Under the pieces are notes generated by a model. That model was given only the letters and a program-made list of their open reading frames with translations, did no database searches and was not told where the DNA came from. From assembly GCA_013697735.1 (NCBI GenBank), contig JACCWH010000055.1:1-64000 (forward strand): a DNA stretch of 64,000 bases, read 5' to 3'. The stretch comes from Trueperaceae bacterium. Lineage in GTDB: Bacteria > Deinococcota > Deinococci > Deinococcales > Trueperaceae. A program made the translations under genes and the position numbers. Shown piece by piece: positions 31,122-41,896 of this stretch (its first letter is position 1; every line of letters begins with the position of its first letter).

Positions 31122-32399
31122 GTGTCGGGGCCGGACGCGCACGAGGAGCGCCCCTTCGACGCCCGGGTGGTGGTGCTCCACGTGCTCGCACGCGTGCGCG
31201 GTGGTGAGCGCCTCGCGCCGACCCTCCGGAGCGAACTCGCCCGGATCGCCGAGCGACACGACCGCGCCTACGTGACCGATGTCGCCTACGGTGTCCTGCG
31301 CTGGGAGATCGCCCTCGACGCGGCGCTCCGTCCCCGTCTCGACGCCCCCGAGCGCCTGCCACCGCGCGTGCGCGACGTGCTCCTCGCCGGGACCTACGAA
31401 CGGCTGGTGCGCGCGACCCCCGACCACGCTGCGGTGCACGCGTGGGTCGACGTCGTGAAGCGCGGACCGGAGCGCGAGCAGGGTCTGGCCGGGCTCGTCA
31501 ACGCCGTCTTGCGGCGCGTCGAGCTCGGCCCCGTGAATGGAGACGAGGCGCTGGCCCTGCCGGGCTGGCTCGCCGACGAATTCCGGGCGCTCCTCGGCGC
31601 CGAGCACGCGACGAGCGCCGCCCGCGGCATGCTCGAGAGCGAGCCCCTCTGGTTGAGCGTACTCGGGCGCGAGGCCACCGCACTGCTCGAGGCCGACGGT
31701 GCGCGCGTGCTCGCGGGACCAGTGCCCGGGAGCATCGCCGTTCGAGCCCCGATCCCGCTGCCGACGCTCGCGGCGTACCGCCAGGGCCTCGTCCAAGCCC
31801 AGAACCCCGCGTCGCTCGCCGTGGTGCACGCCTGCGCCGTGAGGCGCGACGAGCGCGTCCTCGACCTCTGCGGCGGGAACGCGATCAAGGCGGCCGGCCT
31901 CGCCGCTCGCGGCGCCCGCGTCACCTCGGTCGAGCTCGACGCCGCCATCTCGGAGGCCGGCCGGCGCAATCTCGAACGGCTCGGCCTCCAGGTCGAGCAC
32001 GTGGTCGCCGACCTCCGCCACACTCCCGACCTCCCGCCGGCGCCGATCGTGCTCCTCGACGCGCCGTGTAGCGGTACCGGCACACTCCGCGGTCACCCCG
32101 AGATCAAGGCCCGCGTCACACCCGCCGCGATCGAATCGCTCGCACGTCTCCAGGCGCGCTTGCTCGACACCGCCGCGGCGCTGACCGAGGTAGGCGGGAA
32201 GCTCGTCTACGCCGTCTGCGCCCTCACCACGGCGGAAGGACCGCACCAGATCGACGCCTTCCTACGTCGCCATCCCGACTTCGTCGCCGAGACGCCCACG
32301 CTCCCGCTCGAGACGCACCCGGCCGGCGCCGGACGCGTGATCCTGCCGACCGAGGGCCTCGACGGCTTCTTCGTCGCCTCGCTCCGCCGATCGGCCTGA
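31122..32399 (+). CDS. rsmB: RsmB/NOP2-family rRNA cytosine-5 methyltransferase
   Basis: SAM-dependent m5C methyltransferase. The first about 130 residues form a NusB-like domain (ARVVVLHVLARVRGGERL and AYVTDVAYGVLRWEIALD), as in RsmB, which modifies C967 of 16S rRNA. The catalytic cysteines are in DAPCSGTGTLRGHPEIK and VYAVCALTTAEG. Motif I is unusual: VLDLCGGNAIKAAGLAA in place of the common DLCAAPGGKT. The start is uncertain: GTG 31122 (used), GTG 31035 (adds a basic tail) or GTG 31170. It stands 15-100 bp after the peptidase gene, depending on the start. Confidence 0.87.
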   Translation: MSGPDAHEERPFDARVVVLHVLARVRGGERLAPTLRSELARIAERHDRAYVTDVAYGVLRWEIALDAALRPRLDAPERLPPRVRDVLLAGTYERLVRATPDHAAVHAWVDVVKRGPEREQGLAGLVNAVLRRVELGPVNGDEALALPGWLADEFRALLGAEHATSAARGMLESEPLWLSVLGREATALLEADGARVLAGPVPGSIAVRAPIPLPTLAAYRQGLVQAQNPASLAVVHACAVRRDERVLDLCGGNAIKAAGLAARGARVTSVELDAAISEAGRRNLERLGLQVEHVVADLRHTPDLPPAPIVLLDAPCSGTGTLRGHPEIKARVTPAAIESLARLQARLLDTAAALTEVGGKLVYAVCALTTAEGPHQIDAFLRRHPDFVAETPTLPLETHPAGAGRVILPTEGLDGFFVASLRRSA

Positions 32400-32401
32400 G
32401 C

Positions 32402-32469
32402 GAGCGCCCGGCACGGGCGAGCGCCCGGCACGGGCGAGCGCCCGGCACGAGCGAGCGCCCGGCACGAGC
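32402..32469. repeat. Four tandem copies of a 17-bp unit
   Basis: The unit GAGCGCCCGGCACGGGC occurs at 32402, 32419, 32436 and 32453; copies 3 and 4 read CACGAGC at the end, and a partial fifth copy follows. Copies 1 and 2 contain the dyad GCCCG-GCA-CGGGC. The array fills the gap between the rsmB stop and the next promoter. Confidence 0.95.
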
Positions 32470-32488
32470 GAGCGCCGAGCGCGTGCGC

Positions 32489-32494
32489 TAATCT
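32489..32494 (+). promoter_or_regulatory. -10 box TAATCT, leaderless promoter
   Basis: TAATCT ends 7 nt before ATG 32502, and there is no Shine-Dalgarno. The tandem 17-bp array lies where the -35 region would be. Confidence 0.6.
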
Positions 32495-32501
32495 GCGCGC
32501 C

Positions 32502-33401
32502 ATGGCCGAACCCTGGCAGCAGCTCTCCGAACGCGTCTGGCTCGTCCCGGGCGCCGTCAACTCGGCCGTCGTGCACGGACCCGATGGCGCCGTGGTCGTC
32601 GACACGGGCGCCCATGAGGACGCCGGCAAGCGCATCCTCCGCGGCCTCCGCGAACGCGGCTGGCCCCTCGCCGCGATCGTCGTCAGCCACGCGCACGCCG
32701 ACCACTTCGGCGGGAACGCGGCCATCTTGCGGCGGGAGCGCGTCGAAGTGCTCGCACCGCCGGTCGAGGCGGAGCTGATGCGAGCACCCGTGCTCGAGCC
32801 CCACTACCTCTTCCACGGCGCCGTGCCCCCGCCGGAACTCACCGGCCGCTGGCTCCAGGCGGAGCCCTCCCCCGTCGACCGCGTGATCGACGCGGGCAGG
32901 CTCTCGCTCGCGGGCCTCGAGTTCCAGCTCGTCGACGTCTCCGGACACTCGCACCGGCAGCTCGCGCTGGCCGTCGACGACGTCTTCCTCGCCGCCGACG
33001 GCGTCTTCGGTCCGGCCGTGATCGAGCGCTACCCCATGCTCTTCACGCACGACGCCAGAGCGCAACGCCTCTCGGCCGAGCGCGTGGTGGAGGCCGCCCA
33101 GGAGTATGGGGCCCGCCTCGTGGTGCCCGGACACGGCGAACCCGCCCCCGCGGAGGACCTCGCGCGCGCCACGATCGACGCCATCGATCGTGTTCGCGCG
33201 GCGGTCACGGCGGCGGCCGACGGCGTGCTCGGCGCCGTCGTGCTCGCCCGCGTCGCTCGGGCACTCGCGATCACCATGTCCGATCTGCCGCGCTACCACC
33301 TGAACCACACCACGGTGATGGCCTACCTCTCGGGATTGCGCGCCGACGGCGCGGTGCGCGCCGAGATCGAAGAGGGGGAGTTGCGATGGTACGCGACGTG
33401 A
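32502..33401 (+). CDS. Metallo-beta-lactamase-fold hydrolase
   Basis: Protein of 299 residues with the MBL metal motif HAHADH (63-68), a second histidine in VSGHSHRQLALAVDD, an aspartate in AADGVFG and VPGHGEP as the last metal ligand. The C-terminal 70 residues (AITMSDLPRYHLNHTTVMAYLSGL) form a helical tail with a winged-helix look, as in glyoxalase II-like and thiolesterase members. The substrate cannot be read from the sequence. It is transcribed from its own leaderless promoter and followed after 81 bp by lon. Confidence 0.85.
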   Translation: MAEPWQQLSERVWLVPGAVNSAVVHGPDGAVVVDTGAHEDAGKRILRGLRERGWPLAAIVVSHAHADHFGGNAAILRRERVEVLAPPVEAELMRAPVLEPHYLFHGAVPPPELTGRWLQAEPSPVDRVIDAGRLSLAGLEFQLVDVSGHSHRQLALAVDDVFLAADGVFGPAVIERYPMLFTHDARAQRLSAERVVEAAQEYGARLVVPGHGEPAPAEDLARATIDAIDRVRAAVTAAADGVLGAVVLARVARALAITMSDLPRYHLNHTTVMAYLSGLRADGAVRAEIEEGELRWYAT

Positions 33402-33482
33402 AGTCCACGACGCTCGTGTCGAGGGGCCGCAGGCGTCAGCCACCTTACCGACCGCGCTGCGGTGCCGGTGTTCACTGACGTC

Positions 33483-35882
<2,400 letters not shown>

Positions 35883-35902
35883 ACCGCTCGACGACCCGAT
35901 CA

Positions 35903-35939
35903 CGCCCGGTGGACGCCCCTCGCAGGGTGCCACCGGGCG
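35903..35939. terminator. Bidirectional hairpin between lon and the ABC exporter gene
   Basis: CGCCCGGTGG (35903-35912) pairs with CCACCGGGCG (35930-35939), 17-nt loop. It lies between convergent stop codons and has no U-run on either side. Confidence 0.6.
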
Positions 35940-35947
35940 ATCGTCCC

Positions 35948-37795
35948 TCAGAGCGTCGTCTCCTCCGTCGCCGCGAGCCCGCGGTGCTGGATCTCGTGGA
36001 GGCGCGCGAAGCGTCCACCACTGGCGATGAGTTCGGCGTACGACCCGACCTCGACCACGCGCCCCCGCTCGACCACGGCGATGTGGTCGGCGTCGCGCAC
36101 GGTGGCGAGCCGGTGCGCGATCACGATCGACGTCATGCGGCCGTGCACGAGCCGCCCCGACAGCGCCTCTTGCACCAGCGCTTCCGACTCCGAGTCGAGG
36201 TGGGCGGTCGCCTCGTCGAGGACGAGCACCTGAGCGCCGCGGAGCAGCGCGCGGGCGATGGCGAGCCGCTGCCGCTGCCCCCCCGACAACTTGACCCCGC
36301 GCTCGCCGATCTCGGTCTCGTACGCCTGGGGGAGGTCGAGCACGAACGACTCGGCGTTGGCGAGTTCGACCGCGCGTTCGACCTCGGCGTCGGTGGCGTC
36401 TTGGCGGCCGTATCGTACGTTCTCGCGCACGCTTCCCGAGAAGAGCACGGGTTCTTGCGGCACGAGCGCGACGGCGCGGCGGAGCGCGTGGAGATCGAGT
36501 TCGCGTAGGTCGACGCCCCCGAGGCGGATCGATCCCACTTGCGGATCGTAGAGGCGTTGCAGGAGCTTGGCGACCGTGCTCTTGCCGCCGCCGGACGCGC
36601 CCACGAGTGCCACGGTCGCGCCCGGGGCGACGGTGAGTTCGAAGCCGCTGAGCGCGTCGCGTTCCGCCTCCGGATATCGGAACGACACGCCCTCGAAGGC
36701 GACGTCGGCGTGCGCCGGCACGGGTTGAACGCCACTCGGCTCGCTCGGGAGGTGCTCGAGTTCGTCGAGGCGCTCGAGGGCCGCCACCCCGGCCTGGAGC
36801 TGGTTGTTGAAGTTCAGCACGAACACGACCGGGCCCATGAGCTGCGCGAGGTAGAGCAGGAATGCCACCAGCACACCGCTCGTGAGCTCGGGGCCCGGGA
36901 CGCTCGCGAAGACGTCGCCGAGCGCCCCCGACACCAGGATGCCACCGACCACCAGCAACGCCCCACCGCCGATGCCGCTCGCCAGCCCGATCCCCCCCTG
37001 CATGAGTCCGAGGTGGCGACGCCGCTCGAGGCTGATCCGACGGTACGCTCCCGATTCGGCCGCGAAGGCAGCCGCCTCGTAGCGCTCGGCGGTGAAGCCC
37101 TTCACGGTCGCGACGTTGCCGATCGCCTCGCTCGCGACCGCAGTGATGTCGCCGACCTTGGCGCGTGTGGCCCGCGCCAGGCGCCGCAACGGCTCCTGGA
37201 AGCGCACCGTCACCGCCGCCATCACCCCCACCACGAGCACCGCCACGATCGCCAGAGGCCAGTGCATACCGAAGAGCACGATCATCACGATCACGATGCT
37301 GAAGAGCTGACCCACGATTCGTGACGCCGCCGACTGGATCATCGCTTCGAGCGCGTTCACGTCGGCCACGACCCTCGAAACGAGCGAGCCCGATCGTTCG
37401 CGCGTGAAGCGTGCCAACGGCAGCGTCAGCAGGTGGGCGTAGGCGCGCCTACGGACGTCGTCGACCACGCGCTGCGTGAAGGCGTACGAGACGTACATCG
37501 CGGCGTACTCGAGGCCCTCGCGCACCAGGTAGTACGCGAGTGCCACGAGCGCCACCCAGCCGAACAGGGCGAGGTCGGCGCGCGGGATGGCGACGTCGAG
37601 CACGTAGCGCGCGAACTGGGGGGCGATCTGCTGCACTGCCGCGGTGAACGCGATGAGGATCGAGACCGCCACTACCGAGACGCGGTACGGCGCCAACAGC
37701 GCCAGCATGCGCGGCAGGGCACGCACCGCCGGAGCGTCGCGCCCATTCGACCCACCCGGGAGGTCGGGGCCCGCGTCGCCGACGGCCATCTTCAC
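35948..37795 (-). CDS. ABC exporter half-transporter (ABCB/MsbA-like)
   Basis: Fused membrane and ATPase subunit of 615 residues. Six membrane helices occupy about 30-320. The ATPase domain has Walker A GASGGGKST, Q-loop VPQEPVLFSG, signature LSGGQRQRLAIARALL, Walker B VLVLDEATAHLD and H-loop IVIAHRLA. All catalytic residues look intact. Family members export lipids, drugs or peptides; the substrate here is unknown. GTG 37795 overlaps the manA stop (GTGA); ATG 37789 is an alternative two codons in. It is coupled to manA, but a functional link is not evident. Confidence 0.92.
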   Translation of the reverse strand: MKMAVGDAGPDLPGGSNGRDAPAVRALPRMLALLAPYRVSVVAVSILIAFTAAVQQIAPQFARYVLDVAIPRADLALFGWVALVALAYYLVREGLEYAAMYVSYAFTQRVVDDVRRRAYAHLLTLPLARFTRERSGSLVSRVVADVNALEAMIQSAASRIVGQLFSIVIVMIVLFGMHWPLAIVAVLVVGVMAAVTVRFQEPLRRLARATRAKVGDITAVASEAIGNVATVKGFTAERYEAAAFAAESGAYRRISLERRRHLGLMQGGIGLASGIGGGALLVVGGILVSGALGDVFASVPGPELTSGVLVAFLLYLAQLMGPVVFVLNFNNQLQAGVAALERLDELEHLPSEPSGVQPVPAHADVAFEGVSFRYPEAERDALSGFELTVAPGATVALVGASGGGKSTVAKLLQRLYDPQVGSIRLGGVDLRELDLHALRRAVALVPQEPVLFSGSVRENVRYGRQDATDAEVERAVELANAESFVLDLPQAYETEIGERGVKLSGGQRQRLAIARALLRGAQVLVLDEATAHLDSESEALVQEALSGRLVHGRMTSIVIAHRLATVRDADHIAVVERGRVVEVGSYAELIASGGRFARLHEIQHRGLAATEETTL

Positions 37796-38778
37796 GTCGT
37801 CGTCCGCACGAGATCGGCGCGTCCGCGCCACGAGGCGTCGCCGACGGACGCCGGAACGACCACCGTTTCGAACGGGCCGAGTGCGAGCGATCTGCCGCCG
37901 ACGACGAGCTCGGCCTCGCCAGCGAGCACGGTCCACGCTTCGAGGGACCGCTCGTCGACACGCCACGCCTGCACCTCGGGCACCGCTCCGCCGACGGACC
38001 AGCGCTCGAGCGCGAAGCTCTCCGTCCGAGCGAGCAGCGTTCTCCCCGGCGCCAGGAGGCGGGGCACGGGAGCAGGCCGGTCGCCGGGAGCGAGGCGAGC
38101 CACCGCCAGCGCTCGATCGAGGTGCAGCGTGCGCGGCCGACCGTCGGCGCCGACGCGACCGTGGTCGTAGAGCCGGTAGGTGAGATCGCTCGCTTGCTGG
38201 ATCTCGAAGAGCAGCACCCCTGCACCGACCGCGTGCACCACCCCGGCTTCGTTGACCACCACGTCACCCGGAGCGACCGGGAGGTGCCGGAGCAACGAGA
38301 GCAGGTCTCCGCCCGGAGCCGAGCGCCGAACCTCCTCGGCCGAGACGGCGCGGTCCCACCCCCACAGGACGCTCGCGCCGGGCTCCGCCGAGAGGATCAG
38401 CCAAGCCTCGTCCTTCCCCAGATGACCGCTCGCAGCCTCCTCGCGGAGCGCGTACGCGTCATCGGGGTGGACCTGCACCGAGAGGGGTTCGGCGGCGTCG
38501 AGCAGCTTCAGGAGCAGCGGCAGGCGGTCGCCGTAGCGCGCGGCCGGAGCGGTGCCCACGAAGGGCGCGCCGAAGCGATTCGCCAGCGACTCGAGCGTTG
38601 CGCCGCGCGCCGGCCCGTCGGCGACGACGGAGTCGGGCCCAGCGAGCCACGCCTCCCCTACCGGCGCGCCGGGGGCGCGCTCGAGACCGAGGAGGCTCGC
38701 CAGGCGCTCGCCCCCCCAGGGGCGTTCGACCAAGCGGGGGCGCGTGTGGTGGGGTGTGCGGGTGATGTCGGTGGTCAT
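37792..38778 (-). CDS. manA: Mannose-6-phosphate isomerase, class I
   Basis: Cupin-fold zinc enzyme that interconverts mannose 6-phosphate and fructose 6-phosphate, 328 residues, the short form. Zinc ligands are visible in SVQVHPDDAYALREE and GVVHAVGAGVLLFEIQQ; LGKDEAWLIL is a family motif, and RPWGGERL marks the N-terminus. ATG 38778 is the first sensible start, with no clear Shine-Dalgarno. It is divergent from the VTT gene, and the promoter was not identified. Confidence 0.9.
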   Translation of the reverse strand: MTTDITRTPHHTRPRLVERPWGGERLASLLGLERAPGAPVGEAWLAGPDSVVADGPARGATLESLANRFGAPFVGTAPAARYGDRLPLLLKLLDAAEPLSVQVHPDDAYALREEAASGHLGKDEAWLILSAEPGASVLWGWDRAVSAEEVRRSAPGGDLLSLLRHLPVAPGDVVVNEAGVVHAVGAGVLLFEIQQASDLTYRLYDHGRVGADGRPRTLHLDRALAVARLAPGDRPAPVPRLLAPGRTLLARTESFALERWSVGGAVPEVQAWRVDERSLEAWTVLAGEAELVVGGRSLALGPFETVVVPASVGDASWRGRADLVRTTT

Positions 38779-38838
38779 GGCAGGGGGCGCGGGGTCTCGG
38801 CGGAGTCGGCACACACCCGGCGGTGACGTCGAGCGACG

Positions 38839-38844
38839 TAGGAT
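38839..38844 (+). promoter_or_regulatory. -10 box TAGGAT upstream of the VTT gene
   Basis: TAGGAT ends 11 nt before ATG 38856, so the leader would be only a few bases. No Shine-Dalgarno is seen. Confidence 0.45.
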
Positions 38845-38855
38845 GGACCGAGTCG

Positions 38856-39665
38856 ATGACCGAAGCGCTGTCGCACTTTATCAACGATGCCGGCTTGTTC
38901 GCTCCGCTCTACTACGTGTTGTCGTTCGTGGTGACGGCATTGCTCCCGTTCATCCCGACGCCGCTCGTGGGCGCGTTGGGCGGTGCGGCGTTCGGCGTGG
39001 TACCCGCGATTCTCTACGGCATCGTCGGTATGGGGCTCGGCGCCTTCGTGGCCCTCAACCTGTCACGGCGCATCGGCCGACCGATCATCCTGAAGCTGGT
39101 GACGCCGAAGGTGTGGGCGGAGTGGGAGTCGCTGCTCGGGATCCGAAGCGTGTTCGTGTGGGGCGTCATCTTCTTCATCCTGAACGTCGACTTCGCCGTC
39201 GTCGCGGCGGGGCTCTCAGGTGTCCCGCTCGTGCCGCTGTGGATCGCGGCCATGGTGGCGCGGCTCCCGTGGCTGGTCGCCAGCGCCTGGTTCGGCGACC
39301 TGGTGTTCGTCTCCGACACCGTGATGCTGCTTGCGCTGGTCGTGATGCTCGGCATGATCGTGGTGCTGGCGAAGCTCCGCCCCCTCGTGCACCGCCAGCT
39401 CGTGCGCTGGGCGGACCGTAGCGATGGGCGCGCGGCCGCGGCGGAACGCGGCGAAGACACGGCGCGGCGCGGCTCCCGGCACGACCGCGAGGAGCGGCGG
39501 GTCGAGGAGCGACGCGCCGGCCGGCCGTCTTTCGAGCCCACCGCCGCCCCGGAGGCCACGCCTGCGAGAGAGGTGCCCGCTGCTTCGCCCGGCGACGCCC
39601 CCTCGAACGCGGCGACGCCCGCGCCCGAACGGCCGCCGCGGCACCGCTCACGTGGTGGCGTGTAG
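38856..39665 (+). CDS. VTT/DedA (TVP38/TMEM64)-family membrane protein
   Basis: Integral membrane protein of 269 residues. The VTT core (about 20-165) has FIPTPLVGALGGAAFG and a glycine-rich GIVGMGLGAFVALNLSRRIGRP, the re-entrant loop pattern of the DedA superfamily, implicated in lipid carrier scrambling. About 95 residues after the last helix are charged, then Pro/Ala-rich (AAAAERGEDTARRGSRHDREE and on), probably disordered and cytoplasmic. The start at ATG 38856 follows from the hydrophobic onset and the -10 box. The end overlaps the convergent ATPase gene by 18 bp. Confidence 0.85.
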   Translation: MTEALSHFINDAGLFAPLYYVLSFVVTALLPFIPTPLVGALGGAAFGVVPAILYGIVGMGLGAFVALNLSRRIGRPIILKLVTPKVWAEWESLLGIRSVFVWGVIFFILNVDFAVVAAGLSGVPLVPLWIAAMVARLPWLVASAWFGDLVFVSDTVMLLALVVMLGMIVVLAKLRPLVHRQLVRWADRSDGRAAAAERGEDTARRGSRHDREERRVEERRAGRPSFEPTAAPEATPAREVPAASPGDAPSNAATPAPERPPRHRSRGGV

Positions 39666-40316
39666 CGTCCCGTCCACGAGCCGGAGTCTCCGATCGGCAT
39701 CGGCGACGAGTCCTTCATCGTGCGTCACGATCACGATCGCGCTCCCGCGCTCACGAGCCAGCGCGCGTAGGAGCGCGTAGACCGCGATCGCGCTCGCACG
39801 GTCGAGGCTCCCGGTCGGTTCGTCGGCGAGCAGTACGGCGGGCCGCAGCACCATCGCCCGCGCGACCGCCACACGCTGCCGCTCGCCGCCCGAGAGTGCG
39901 TGCAGGGGCGCATCGACCCGCTCCCCGAGCCCCATGGCGACGAGCAGGTCGCGCCCCTCGCGCGACACGTCTCGACCTCGTATTCGAGCCGGCAGGGTCA
40001 CGTTCTCGAGCGCGTCGAGCTCCGCGAGGAGGTAGTGGTGCTGGAAGACGAGCCCGACGTGCTCCGCACGGCGCCGCGCGATGTCGGGGAGGGTGTGTGT
40101 AACGCGCCCCCCCGACCAGAGCACCTCGCCGTCGTCGGGCGTGTCGAGTGCCGCGAAGAGGTGGAGGAGCGTGCTCTTGCCCGAACCCGAGGGACCGAGG
40201 ATCGCGACCACTTCGCCTGCCTCGATCCGGAGGTCGACGCCGCGCAGGACGTCGACGCGCCCACGGCCCGTCGTGTAGCCGCGTCGAACGCGGAGGCTTT
40301 CGAGAACGGCTGACAC
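39648..40316 (-). CDS. LolD/MacB-type ABC transporter ATP-binding protein
   Basis: ATPase subunit of 222 residues. Walker A GPSGSGKST, Q-loop FQHHYLLAELDALENV (the LolD signature), ABC signature LSGGERQRVAVARAM, Walker B VLLADEPTGSLD and H-loop IVTHDE. Relatives pair with FtsX-like permeases in lipoprotein release or cell division. No permease is adjacent, so its partner must be elsewhere. GTG 40316 lies 7 nt after TATACT, a leaderless start; the frame is open further upstream but would cross the promoter. Confidence 0.9.
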   Translation of the reverse strand: MSAVLESLRVRRGYTTGRGRVDVLRGVDLRIEAGEVVAILGPSGSGKSTLLHLFAALDTPDDGEVLWSGGRVTHTLPDIARRRAEHVGLVFQHHYLLAELDALENVTLPARIRGRDVSREGRDLLVAMGLGERVDAPLHALSGGERQRVAVARAMVLRPAVLLADEPTGSLDRASAIAVYALLRALARERGSAIVIVTHDEGLVADADRRLRLVDGTLHATT

Positions 40317-40323
40317 AGAGGGT

Positions 40324-40351
40324 AGTATACGGACACGTCTCTGCCCGGCAA
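40324..40351 (-). promoter_or_regulatory. Promoter of the LolD-like gene; shared palindromic -10
   Basis: Minus strand TTGCCG (40351-40346), 16-bp spacer, TATACT (40329-40324), 7 nt to GTG. On the plus strand the same site reads TAGTAT (40323-40328), a possible -10 for crp with a 40-nt leader. Confidence 0.7.
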
Positions 40352-40375
40352 TCGGGCTTTGACGGAGGAGGATCG

Positions 40376-41083
40376 ATGTCCGAAACGAGCCTCGGCCCCA
40401 GCCTTCGCGCCTTCTTGTCGACGGTGCCGCTGTTCCACAACGCGCCGGAACGCGCCCTCGACGTCGCGTCGAGCGTGGTGCGCAGCCGCCGTTTCGATCC
40501 GCACACTGTCCTCTTCCAGGAGGGCGATACCGGCGACGCCCTCTATCTGCTCGCCTCTGGGCTCGTGAAGTTGTCGAAGATCGATCTCGGCGGACACGAG
40601 AAGACGCTGGCGCTCCTGCAGCCGCCCGAGTTCTTCGGCGAGATGGCCCTCCTCGGCCACGCGACGCGCAGCGCGACGGCGATGACGCTGGCACCCGTCG
40701 AAGCGCACCTGCTCTTCCAGGACGACTTCAAACGGCTGCTGGCGGAGTATCCGGCGGTCAGCCTCAACCTCACCACCACGCTCGCCAATCGCTTGCGCGG
40801 CATGGACGACGAGGCTCAGATCCTCTCCTACAAGGACGCGCAGGGGCGCGTCGCCTACGTGCTCCTGCGGCTCTACCGGAGTGGCGTGGTCGATCTCGAT
40901 GGGCCGCACGCGCTCGTCCGCCTCACGCACCAGGATCTGGCGAACCTCGCCGGCACCTCACGCGAGACCGTGACGCGCGCCCTCAAGGCGCTCGAGGGGC
41001 AGGGCGTCATCAAGACCCACCCCAAGCAAGTCTCCATCACCGATCCCGAAGGGCTCGAAGAGGTCCTGCACGGCATCCGCTGA
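40376..41083 (+). CDS. Crp/Fnr-family transcription regulator
   Basis: Protein of 235 residues. The N-terminal cyclic-nucleotide-binding beta-roll (about 15-130) contains VLFQEGDTGDALYLLASGLVKL and PPEFFGEMALLGHATRSATA; the phosphate-binding cassette GEMALLGHATRSATA keeps the R-S/T-A pattern of cAMP binders. The C-terminal winged helix is LTHQDLANLAGTSRETVTRALKAL (183-206). No cysteine cluster for an Fe-S centre, so it is closer to Crp than Fnr. GGAGGAGG lies just before ATG 40376. Targets unknown. Confidence 0.93.
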   Translation: MSETSLGPSLRAFLSTVPLFHNAPERALDVASSVVRSRRFDPHTVLFQEGDTGDALYLLASGLVKLSKIDLGGHEKTLALLQPPEFFGEMALLGHATRSATAMTLAPVEAHLLFQDDFKRLLAEYPAVSLNLTTTLANRLRGMDDEAQILSYKDAQGRVAYVLLRLYRSGVVDLDGPHALVRLTHQDLANLAGTSRETVTRALKALEGQGVIKTHPKQVSITDPEGLEEVLHGIR

Positions 41084-41116
41084 CGATGCAGTCGACGATG
41101 CACGGCGCCTGGGCCC

Positions 41117-41680
41117 TCAACGGTCGTTGACCGCCTGCGGGGGTTCCGCGGGCACGACCTCCTCCGCGCCGAGGTCGAACGGGACGATCTCCGCGTGGTC
41201 GATCGCGCGCTGGGTGCCGATCACGCTCTGGATCACGACCGCGTGCGTCACGACGATGAGTCGTTCGAATGCGACGTAGCGCATCAGCACCCGCAGCACC
41301 CGCTCGCGCACCTCGTCGATCGTCTCCCATGGTTCGCCGACGCTCGGTCCCGGCCCGAGCTTGACGGTGGCTCGCCGGAGGAGTTCGCTATCGATCTCGC
41401 CCAAGGGATCCTTCTGCGGCAACCACTCGTGGAGGTCGTACTCCACGTAGAGCGGCTTGTTCAGCGCGCGCGAGAGGAGCGCCGCGGACTCGAGTGCGCG
41501 GGCATAGGAGCTGCACACGATGGCGTCCGCCTCCTGGAGGCGGAAGTCTCGGGCGATGGTGTCGATCTGCAGGCGACCGAGCGGCGAGAGCGGCGCGAAC
41601 GAGGTGGCCCAGCCGCGGACCCCGCGGGACTGCACCACGTCGTAGTCGGTCTCACCATGTCGGACGAAGTAGACCCTCAC
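41117..41680 (-). CDS. Histidine phosphatase family protein (phosphoglycerate mutase-like)
   Basis: Branch-1 histidine phosphatase of 187 residues. The phospho-acceptor histidine is in YFVRHGETDYD (RHGE), followed by LSPLGRLQ; the second catalytic histidine is in VVTHAVVIQ, and CSSYARALESA supplies the acid/base region. The histidine after VTH is followed by A in place of the usual G. Substrate cannot be assigned. GTG 41680 has GAGGA upstream and gives the normal MRVYFVRHGE; GTG 41695 would add five residues. Convergent with crp. Confidence 0.88.
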   Translation of the reverse strand: MRVYFVRHGETDYDVVQSRGVRGWATSFAPLSPLGRLQIDTIARDFRLQEADAIVCSSYARALESAALLSRALNKPLYVEYDLHEWLPQKDPLGEIDSELLRRATVKLGPGPSVGEPWETIDEVRERVLRVLMRYVAFERLIVVTHAVVIQSVIGTQRAIDHAEIVPFDLGAEEVVPAEPPQAVNDR

Positions 41681-41844
41681 GGCTGCAGTCCTCACAGGGC
41701 AGGAGACGTCTGATGCGTCAGTGGCCCGATGTGTTCCACGCTAGCAGGGCGCATGGGGTCGAGCTGTCGAAGGTTTCACTCACCCCGAGAGACTGCGTCC
41801 CAGAGCGGTCTCACGGAAGGCGGCGTGGCACTCTCCGCGACCGG

Positions 41845-41850
41845 TAGACT
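41845..41850 (+). promoter_or_regulatory. -10 box TAGACT upstream of proline dehydrogenase
   Basis: TAGACT, with transcription expected near 41857, 40 nt before GTG 41897. No good -35, and the leader lacks a clear Shine-Dalgarno. Confidence 0.45.
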
Positions 41851-41896
41851 GGGTCGTGTCGATCCTTCGTGTGCGCCACTCGCGGCCGGTCGCGTC

